The notes under the pieces were generated by a model. The model was not told where the DNA came from. It made no database searches and was given only the letters and a program-made list of their open reading frames with translations. The position numbers were made by a program, and so were the translations under genes. From Oxalobacteraceae bacterium (GTDB taxonomy: Bacteria; Pseudomonadota; Gammaproteobacteria; Burkholderiales; Burkholderiaceae_D): DNA of 64,000 bases. This document shows, one piece after another, positions 58,316 to 64,000 of the stretch (its first letter is position 1; every line of letters starts with the position of its first letter). The DNA lies in NCBI GenBank assembly GCA_947374865.1, contig CANCDR010000013.1, forward strand, positions 1 through 64,000, in the 5' to 3' direction.

Positions 58316-58918
58316 ATGATCAAAAGCGCTGACCAAAATCCCGAGCTCAACGAGCATCCGGAAGAAGAGATTCAGGAAGTACTCCTGGCCACGCGAAGCT
58401 GGCTGGAAAAAGCCGTGATCGGACTGAACTTATGTCCCTTCGCCAAAGCGGTACATATTAAAAAACAAATCCGCTACGCCTTCAGCGACGCCAAATCGGT
58501 CAAACAATTACAACGCGACTTACGCGCCGAATTGCGCGTGCTCGCCGATGCCGATCCCAGCGAAATCGACACCACGCTGCTGATTCACCCCTACGTGCTG
58601 CAAAATTTTCTCGACTATAACGACTTCCTCGATATCGCCGATGCCGCCATTGAAGAAGCCGATCTGGACGGTGAAATTCAGGTCGCCAGCTTTCATCCGC
58701 AGTATCAGTTTGCCGGCACAGGCGTTGACGATGTCGATAATTTTACGAACCGTTCACCCTACCCCACCCTGCATTTGCTGCGCGAAGCCAGCATTGAAAT
58801 CGCGGTCGCCGCGTTTCCCGATGCTGCCGGCATTTATGAAAAAAACATCGCCACCATGCATGCGCTTGGCCAGAAGGGCTGGGAAGCGCTGTTTAAAACT
58901 CCGCCAGATAAAAACTAG
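58316..58918 (+). CDS. DUF1415-family protein
   Basis: 200 residues. Family blocks: LEKAVIGLNLCPFAKAVHIK, DTTLLIHPYVLQNFLDYNDF, VASFHPQYQFAGTGVDD and NRSPYPTLHLLREASI. The Cys in GLNLCPFAK is conserved in the family. Function unknown. It is transcribed away from yaeQ; no further gene follows for 288 bases. Confidence 0.9.
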   Translation: MIKSADQNPELNEHPEEEIQEVLLATRSWLEKAVIGLNLCPFAKAVHIKKQIRYAFSDAKSVKQLQRDLRAELRVLADADPSEIDTTLLIHPYVLQNFLDYNDFLDIADAAIEEADLDGEIQVASFHPQYQFAGTGVDDVDNFTNRSPYPTLHLLREASIEIAVAAFPDAAGIYEKNIATMHALGQKGWEALFKTPPDKN

Positions 58919-59206
58919 TCCACCAGCCGCAAACACCTGCTACAAGACCCGATAATCGGTCCCATTCAGGCAGGTAAGCTTGCGCGCTCTCAAACGCGAC
59001 GGGGAAGGGAATGGTTAAACTTGCTCAACGTGCTGATTTGCTCAATCTGCGTTGACTATTGCGTCAGCTTGGTTTTCCATCTATATTTCCTAAACGCAAT
59101 TTTTAATTCATGACAAGATGGGGAAAAGTGTTTTAATTATTATTTTTTCAACATCTTTTTTTGTTTTTTAAATTACAACTTAATCCTTTAGCCCAAGACC
59201 ATCCCT

Positions 59207-59509
59207 ATGAATAGCTCAAAACTTGCCGATCAAGAAGCCTATGATCCAAATCACCTGCTCGACGCGCTGATCGAAAAACTCAGTTTAAAGAATGATGCTG
59301 CGCTCTCACGCGCGTTGGAAGTCGCACCGCCAGTCATCAGTAAGATTCGCCATCGTCGTCTGCCAGTCGGCGCATCCCTGCTCATCCGTATGCACGAAGT
59401 CAGCGACTTAAGCATTCAAGATCTGCGCGCTCTGATGGGTGACCGTCGCGATAAATTCCGTATCAGCGACAAACAATTCAAGCCAAAAGAAGCCACGCCC
59501 GCTGCCTAA
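59207..59509 (+). CDS. Small helix-turn-helix protein
   Basis: 100 residues. A lambda-repressor-like fold is suggested by DALIEKLSLKNDAALSRALE, then VAPPVISKIRHRRLPVGASL. The C-terminus is a charged tail (FRISDKQFKPKEATPAA). The family of small proteins of this type is common in Burkholderiales; role unknown. The preceding 288-base gap is AT-rich and probably holds its promoter. It is convergent with cysM. Confidence 0.7.
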   Translation: MNSSKLADQEAYDPNHLLDALIEKLSLKNDAALSRALEVAPPVISKIRHRRLPVGASLLIRMHEVSDLSIQDLRALMGDRRDKFRISDKQFKPKEATPAA

Positions 59510-59532
59510 GCTCCGCGACCTAAGCGACCCGC

Positions 59533-59601
59533 TGCCGTCCCAACCCCGACGGCATGCATAGGCAACCGAAGTGGCGCGCATCCAAGCGACCACCCACTTC
59601 G
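59533..59601. repeat. Two inverted repeats between convergent genes
   Basis: TGCCGTC pairs with GACGGCA (59533-59539 with 59548-59554), and CGAAGTGG pairs with CCACTTCG (59567-59574 with 59594-59601). Neither is followed by a T-run, so factor-independent termination is doubtful; they lie between the HTH gene and cysM. Confidence 0.3.
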
Positions 59602-59619
59602 CGTTCAGGCAAACATCCC

Positions 59620-60522
59620 TTAAGCAGGAAAAATACCGGTCGATAGGTAACGATCTCCGCGATCGCAGACGATGAAGACGATGGTGGAATTTTCGACCGT
59701 CTGAGAAATACGCAGCGCGACCTCGCACGCACCCGCCGCCGACGGACCGCAAAAGATTCCTTCCTCGACGGCCATCCTACGCGCCATGTGTTCCGCAGCG
59801 GACTGGCTGACCGACTCTTCCTGATCAATCAGCGACCGATCAAAAATCTTCGGCAGGTAGGCTTCCGGCCATTTGCGAATGCCGGGAATTTGCGAACCTT
59901 CCTCCGGCTGGGCACCGATGATGCGTACCTGGGGGTTTTTCTCTTTGAGGAATTTCGCCACCCCCATGATGGTGCCGGTCGTGCCCATGGCGCTGACAAA
60001 ATGCGTTACGCGTCCACCGGTATCACGCCAGATTTCAGGTCCGGTACCTTCGTAATGCGCCAGCGGATTATCGGGATTACCGAACTGATCAAGAATGACG
60101 CCCTGACCTTCGCGCTGCATTTGTTCAGCCAGATCGCGCGCATATTCCATTCCGCCCGTCTTGGGGGTAAGGATAATTTTTGCCCCATAGGCCGCCATAC
60201 TCTGACGCCGTTCGATGGAGAGATTTTCCGGCATCAGCAACACCAGCTTATAACCCTTGATGGCTGCGGCCATTGCCAGCGCAATGCCGGTATTACCACT
60301 GGTCGCCTCAATGAGCGTATCGCCGGGCTTGATCCGGCCGCGCGCCTGCGCATGCTTGATCATCGACAGTGCCGGCCTATCCTTAACTGAGCCGGCCGGG
60401 TTATTCCCCTCCAGTTTGCCAAGAATGACATTATTACGCTCGCGCGCCTGATCACCTGGCAAGCGCATCAATTGGACGAGTGGCGTATTGCCGATCGTGT
60501 CTTCAAGTGTCAGGTAAGGCAT
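59620..60522 (-). CDS. cysM: Cysteine synthase B
   Basis: 300 residues from the ATG at 60522 (MPYLTLEDTIGNTPLVQL); an alternative at 60555 adds 11 residues. The PLP-binding Lys is in GNNPAGSVKDRPALSMIKHA, the phosphate loop is ATSGNTGIALAMAAAIKGY, and the C-terminal GIFCGPSAAGACEVALRI is intact. It makes cysteine from O-acetylserine and sulfide or thiosulfate. It is the last gene of the run from lapB. Confidence 0.94.
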   Translation of the reverse strand: MPYLTLEDTIGNTPLVQLMRLPGDQARERNNVILGKLEGNNPAGSVKDRPALSMIKHAQARGRIKPGDTLIEATSGNTGIALAMAAAIKGYKLVLLMPENLSIERRQSMAAYGAKIILTPKTGGMEYARDLAEQMQREGQGVILDQFGNPDNPLAHYEGTGPEIWRDTGGRVTHFVSAMGTTGTIMGVAKFLKEKNPQVRIIGAQPEEGSQIPGIRKWPEAYLPKIFDRSLIDQEESVSQSAAEHMARRMAVEEGIFCGPSAAGACEVALRISQTVENSTIVFIVCDRGDRYLSTGIFPA

Positions 60523-60719
60523 GGTTTCCCGGGGACGATTCAACAGAGACTCCATTTTAATCGTTCGCGGGCCAAGATGGCGCCGGGATGTTCGTACCGT
60601 ACTCGTACAGACACAAAGATCGACGCATTAGCCGTCGCAGAAGTCGACGAAAACACAGCCGAAAAAAAACCCATCGCGAGGATGGGTTCGTTTCTACATG
60701 CCGGAATTGACGGCGCAGT

Positions 60720-61157
60720 CTATTTTTTGACGGGCGCTGAAGCTGCGGCCTTGTCTTCTTTTTTATCTTCTTTTTTGTCCTGCGTTTTAGCGGCTTGTTT
60801 ATCGGCTTGTTTATCAGCTTGTTTATCAGCTTGTTTATCGGCCTTTTTATCGGCCTTTTTATCTTCTTTTTTTGCTGCCGCTGCAGCCGGTTTGCTCGCA
60901 CCATTGACCGTCAATCCGGCGCCCGACAAGGCGGATGCTTTTTTCTCACCGATCCCTTTGACGCGGGTTTCAAAATCCTGCCAGTCCTTGAATTGACCTT
61001 TCTTACGTTCCTCGATAATGGCCTTAGAGGTTGACGGGCCGATACCCTTGACCGCATCCAGCGCAGCCTGATCTGACTTGTTGACATCCACCTGGGCGAA
61101 GGCGAACCCCATCGTGAGAACGAAGGAGACGAAAACGAACAATAATTTTTTAAACAT
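60720..61157 (-). CDS. ComEA-like helix-hairpin-helix protein with repetitive Lys/Asp tail
   Basis: 145 residues. A signal peptide (KLLFVFVSFVLTMGFAFAQ) is followed by a DNA-binding helix-hairpin-helix domain: VDVNKSDQAALDAVKGIGPS and IIEERKKGQFKDWQDFETRV with GIGEKKASALSGAGLTV, as in ComEA and similar periplasmic DNA-binding proteins. The C-terminal ~55 residues are a charged Lys-Asp-Ala-Gln tail built from repeats (KADKQADKQ and KKEDKKEDK), encoded by a 12-base DNA repeat. It could bind DNA in the periplasm during uptake. No other competence gene is nearby. Confidence 0.88.
   Translation of the reverse strand: MFKKLLFVFVSFVLTMGFAFAQVDVNKSDQAALDAVKGIGPSTSKAIIEERKKGQFKDWQDFETRVKGIGEKKASALSGAGLTVNGASKPAAAAAKKEDKKADKKADKQADKQADKQADKQAAKTQDKKEDKKEDKAAASAPVKK
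60791..60862. repeat. 12-base tandem repeat inside the ComEA-like gene
   Basis: Six units of 12 bases (CGGCTTGTTTAT and variants CAGCTTGTTTAT, CGGCCTTTTTAT) from 60791 to 60862, in frame with the gene, each encoding four residues such as D-K-Q-A. Expected to vary in copy number between strains. Confidence 0.85.
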
Positions 61158-61199
61158 GAGGCTTCCTTTCGATGTGATGAATGCGCTTTTTGCGCGTGA

Positions 61200-61255
61200 C
61201 TACCGATCTTTAACTACCGATCTTTAACTACCGATCTTTAACTACCGACCTTTAA
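61200..61255. repeat. 14-base tandem repeat upstream of the ComEA-like gene
   Basis: CTACCGATCTTTAA is present four times head to tail (61200-61213, 61214-61227, 61228-61241, 61242-61255, the last with one change). It lies in the 142-base gap between the heptose kinase and the ComEA-like gene, whose start is at 61157. Confidence 0.85.
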
Positions 61256-61299
61256 CGAGCGCCACGTGCCGGGGGTTGACTGCGATAGACTGCGCTAAA

Positions 61300-62250
61300 T
61301 CAAGCAAACAGCTCATCACTGGTCACGGTCGCCGTACCCAGTTTGCCCACCACAATGCCGCCGGCACGGTTAGCAATCAAGACCGCTTCGGCGATCGGCA
61401 CTCCCGCACCCAGCATGACGGCCAAGGTAGCGATCACTGTATCGCCCGCACCGGAGACGTCATAGACTTCGCGCGCCTGGGCCGGAATATGCAGCCGTTC
61501 CTGTTCGGTATAGAGCGTCATGCCTTCTTCTGAACGGGTCAGTAGCAGCGACTCTAGCGAGAGCGCGCGGCGCAGCTGCTGTGCCTTGTCGGTGAGCTCC
61601 TCTTCGCTGCGCCACGAACCGACGATATGCTTGAATTCCGAGCGATTCGGCGTGAGCAGTGAGGCCCCGGCGTAGGAAGAAAAATCATCCCCCTTTGGAT
61701 CGACCAGCACCAGCTTGCCGGCAGCGCGCGCCGCAGCGATCATGGCCGCCACATTGACCAGACTGCCCTTGGCATAATCGGACAAGACGATCACATCATA
61801 GTTTGGTAACAGCGTATTAAATTGCGTGAGTTTGTCGCGCAGGACACTCTCACTGGGCGCCTCTTCAAAGTCGATGCGCAACAGCTGCTGCTGACGACCG
61901 ATCACGCGTAATTTGATAATCGTCGAAATTGCCGGATCGCGGTTGAGCGTGCCCTGGATGGCCAGCTCGCTGACCATTTCCTGTACCTGATCACCGGCCT
62001 CGTCTTGACCGACCACGCCCAGCAAACCGGTGTGCGCACCGAGCGCTACGGCATTGCGCGCCACATTGGCGGCGCCACCCAAGCGCGCTTCGCGGCGCTC
62101 AACACGTACCACCGGCACCGGCGCTTCCGGTGAAATCCGATTAACTTCACCAAACCAATAACGGTCCAGCATAACGTCGCCGACCACCAAAACGCGGGCC
62201 TGCTGCAGCTGCGCAGGACGTTGAAAAGCCGACTTGGGCGTGCTACTCAT
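61300..62250 (-). CDS. rfaE1: D-glycero-beta-D-manno-heptose-7-phosphate kinase
   Basis: 316 residues, a kinase-only HldE/RfaE domain I of the PfkB sugar-kinase family. Blocks: [46 protein letters not shown] and the anion-hole [20 protein letters not shown] with the catalytic Asp. It makes heptose-1,7-bisphosphate for lipopolysaccharide inner core. The second (adenylyl-transferase) activity is not in this protein and must be encoded elsewhere. The start overlaps ugd by 4 bases (ATGA). Confidence 0.92.
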   Translation of the reverse strand: MSSTPKSAFQRPAQLQQARVLVVGDVMLDRYWFGEVNRISPEAPVPVVRVERREARLGGAANVARNAVALGAHTGLLGVVGQDEAGDQVQEMVSELAIQGTLNRDPAISTIIKLRVIGRQQQLLRIDFEEAPSESVLRDKLTQFNTLLPNYDVIVLSDYAKGSLVNVAAMIAAARAAGKLVLVDPKGDDFSSYAGASLLTPNRSEFKHIVGSWRSEEELTDKAQQLRRALSLESLLLTRSEEGMTLYTEQERLHIPAQAREVYDVSGAGDTVIATLAVMLGAGVPIAEAVLIANRAGGIVVGKLGTATVTSDELFA

Positions 62251-63620
62251 GCGCGCGTGAGCACCGAGCGACCGATACCGTGGTATTCAAAGCCGGCATC
62301 CGACATGACTTGCGGCTCATATAAATTACGACCATCAAAGATGACAGGCGACTTGAGTAATTGCTTGAGCTGCTCAAAATCCGGGCTGCGGAATGTTTTC
62401 CATTCGGTGACGATGGCCAGGGCATCTGCGCCTTCGAGCGCTTCCAGGGCACTGTCACAAAAACGAATCCGCGCCAGCTGTTCAGGCTTGCCAGCAAAGT
62501 CCAGCGCGAGTACCCGCTTGGCCTCGGGCATGGCGACCGGATCATAGACCGCCACCGAGGCGCCACGACCGATCAATTCACCCAGCAGAACGCGGGCAGA
62601 GGCTTCGCGCATATCATCGGTATTGGGCTTGAAGGCCAACCCCCACAAGGCAAATGATTTGCCCGTCAGGTCTGCGCCAAAACGAGCAACGATTTTTTTG
62701 CCCAGTACGTACTTTTGATTATTATTGACGGCTTCCACGGCGCGCAGAATTAACAGATCCTGATCGTATTCTCGGGCAGTGCGCTCGAGCGCCTGCACGT
62801 CTTTCGGAAAACACGATCCGCCATAGCCGCAGCCGGCGTACAAAAAGCTATAACCAATGCGCGGATCCGAGCCGATACCCTGGCGGACTGCTTCAATATC
62901 GGCCCCCACGCGATCGGCCAGATTAGCCATTTCATTCATGAATGAAATCCGCGTGGCGAGCATGGCATTGGCTGCGTACTTGGTAAATTCTGCGGAGCGC
63001 ACATCCATCCACAGGGTGCGTTCATGATGACGGTTAAACGGCGCATACAGTTTTTTCATTTGTGCCTGCGCCTGCAAGCCGGCCGGGGTGCCATCGCAGC
63101 CGATGACGATCCGATCGGGCCGCATGAAATCCTCGACCGCTGCACCTTCCTTGAGAAATTCGGGATTCGACACCACCGAAAAACTCGCCTGCACGTCGCG
63201 CTCCTGCAGAGCCGTGTTGATGGCAGCACTGACCTTATCGGCGGTACCGACTGGCACGGTCGATTTGTCGACCACGACTTTAAAGCCGGTCATATGGCGG
63301 CCAATATTGCGTGCAGCCGCCACCACATATTGCAGGTCGGCCGAACCATCTTCATCCGGCGGCGTGCCGACCGCGATGAACTGGATATCGCCATGCGCCA
63401 CACTGGCAGCAATATCGGTCGAAAAAATCAAACGTTTGGCGGCACGATTTCGCGCCACCAATTCGGCCAGGCCCGGCTCATGGATCGGAATACCGCCATT
63501 ATTGAGAATATCGATCTTAGTCTGATCGACATCCAGACAAAATACCTGATTTCCCAACTCAGCCAGACAGGCGCCTGTGACCAGCCCAACATAACCCGTA
63601 CCAATAATCGTAATTTTCAT
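62247..63620 (-). CDS. ugd: UDP-glucose 6-dehydrogenase
   Basis: 457 residues. NAD-binding [20 protein letters not shown], the conserved [20 protein letters not shown] block, catalytic Cys in [15 protein letters not shown] and C-terminal [10 protein letters not shown]-type region ([20 protein letters not shown]). It oxidises UDP-glucose to UDP-glucuronate for polysaccharide. It overlaps the heptose kinase by 4 bases and follows lapB by 16 bases. Confidence 0.95.
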   Translation of the reverse strand: MKITIIGTGYVGLVTGACLAELGNQVFCLDVDQTKIDILNNGGIPIHEPGLAELVARNRAAKRLIFSTDIAASVAHGDIQFIAVGTPPDEDGSADLQYVVAAARNIGRHMTGFKVVVDKSTVPVGTADKVSAAINTALQERDVQASFSVVSNPEFLKEGAAVEDFMRPDRIVIGCDGTPAGLQAQAQMKKLYAPFNRHHERTLWMDVRSAEFTKYAANAMLATRISFMNEMANLADRVGADIEAVRQGIGSDPRIGYSFLYAGCGYGGSCFPKDVQALERTAREYDQDLLILRAVEAVNNNQKYVLGKKIVARFGADLTGKSFALWGLAFKPNTDDMREASARVLLGELIGRGASVAVYDPVAMPEAKRVLALDFAGKPEQLARIRFCDSALEALEGADALAIVTEWKTFRSPDFEQLKQLLKSPVIFDGRNLYEPQVMSDAGFEYHGIGRSVLTRA

Positions 63621-63636
63621 ACTGTTCCAATATTTT

Positions 63637-64000
63637 TTAATTCATCACATTCAGTTCTTCGGTACGACGCGGCGGGTAAGACTCCCACTGACTACATCCC
63701 GGACACTGCCAATAATACTGACGTGCCTTAAAGCCGCATTGACTGCACTGATAGCGCGCCAATTTTTGCGCGTAACCATGTACCAGATTCTTCACCAGCG
63801 CCAGCTCAGCCTGGGCCGAGGGTGGCGCATCCATCATGCGCGCTTCGAGAAATTTATCCAGCCCCAGCAAAGTGGGTGTTCGGCGTAATTCGGCGCTCAC
63901 CAGCTGCTTGGCCGCGTCGATCCCATCTTGTGCCAGCACGGCCTTAAATACCACTTCCAGCAAGTCGATTGACTGCGCCTCGGCCAGATAGGACTTGATC
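63637..64000 (-). CDS. lapB: LapB C-terminus (lipopolysaccharide assembly protein), 5' end cut by the window
   Basis: Open from the right edge to a stop at 63637, about 120 codons. The end holds the rubredoxin-like zinc part ([20 protein letters not shown], two C-x2-C pairs), and the remainder is helical TPR-like sequence. LapB links LPS synthesis to FtsH-mediated control of LpxC. The order lapB, ugd, heptose kinase, then cysM is common in Burkholderiales, so it starts the right-hand chromosomal run. Confidence 0.9.
   Translation of the reverse strand, partial: IKSYLAEAQSIDLLEVVFKAVLAQDGIDAAKQLVSAELRRTPTLLGLDKFLEARMMDAPPSAQAELALVKNLVHGYAQKLARYQCSQCGFKARQYYWQCPGCSQWESYPPRRTEELNVMN

Overview
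The window looks like a chromosomal stretch from a betaproteobacterium of the order Burkholderiales, probably near the Oxalobacteraceae. The reasons are the right-end housekeeping run lapB - ugd - heptose kinase - cysM, the Burkholderiales-type general porin, the many solute-binding proteins and the moderately high GC. No rRNA, tRNA, CRISPR array, insertion sequence or integrase was seen. About 62 protein genes can be supported; two run off the window ends.

Layout. (1) 1-11.2 kb, minus strand: a catabolic operon. In transcription order it holds a Rieske ring-hydroxylating oxygenase, a small Cys-ended protein, a 4,5-dihydroxyphthalate-decarboxylase-like protein, a PanB-like protein, an alpha/beta hydrolase, a 4-oxalomesaconate hydratase (LigJ type), an HpcH/HpaI aldolase, a zinc alcohol dehydrogenase, a CobW-type metallochaperone GTPase, a miniature FtsZ-like protein and two tandem NitT/TauT-type binding proteins. 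A Rieske ferredoxin is divergent at 11.5 kb. (2) 11.9-13.5 kb: a hipBA module. (3) 13.9-19.0 kb: a redox/envelope cluster (DsbD, TlpA-like, DUF4266 lipoprotein, DUF3570, ApbE). (4) 19.0-23.7 kb: an RTX/DUF4214 protein, a PLP decarboxylase coupled to an ATP-grasp protein, and FlaG. (5) 23.9-55.6 kb, minus strand: the largest catabolic block. It has one FbpB/PotA-like ABC permease and ATPase, five FbpA-like binding proteins plus a sixth farther right, six cupin proteins, a second Rieske oxygenase, a beta-hydroxyacid dehydrogenase, a porin, exporters, a class II aldolase-family protein, two EutA-like ATPases, a second 4,5-dihydroxyphthalate-decarboxylase-like protein, a ferredoxin-NAD(P)H-type reductase, an IclR regulator, a nickel/cobalt transporter and an isoquinoline-oxidoreductase-like molybdenum enzyme. 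(6) 55.8-64 kb: a YkgJ-like protein, an MFS transporter (likely part of the regulon), yaeQ, a DUF1415 gene, a small HTH protein, cysM, a ComEA-like protein, the heptose kinase, ugd and lapB.

How it fits together. The two catabolic blocks seem to be one regulon. A 17-base palindrome (GTTCC-N7-RGAAC) occurs seven times, each time in front of a catabolic or transport unit or the IclR gene, and I did not find it in front of the housekeeping genes. The enzymes suggest degradation of an aromatic (di)carboxylic acid: Rieske hydroxylation, decarboxylation, and late steps through 4-oxalomesaconate. No classical LigAB or intradiol ring-cleavage dioxygenase is present, so one or more of the six cupins may open the ring. 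Metal handling is a second theme: CobW with a His-rich insert, a Ni/Co transporter, a EutA-like ATPase with a His-rich tail, and FbpA-like binding proteins.

The most unusual features are two EutA-type reactivase ATPases with no ethanolamine ammonia-lyase, the mini-FtsZ translationally coupled to CobW, six binding proteins for one transporter core, and a duplicated binding protein-cupin-cupin cassette. Functional assignments rest on motif and family recognition by eye, without database searches.
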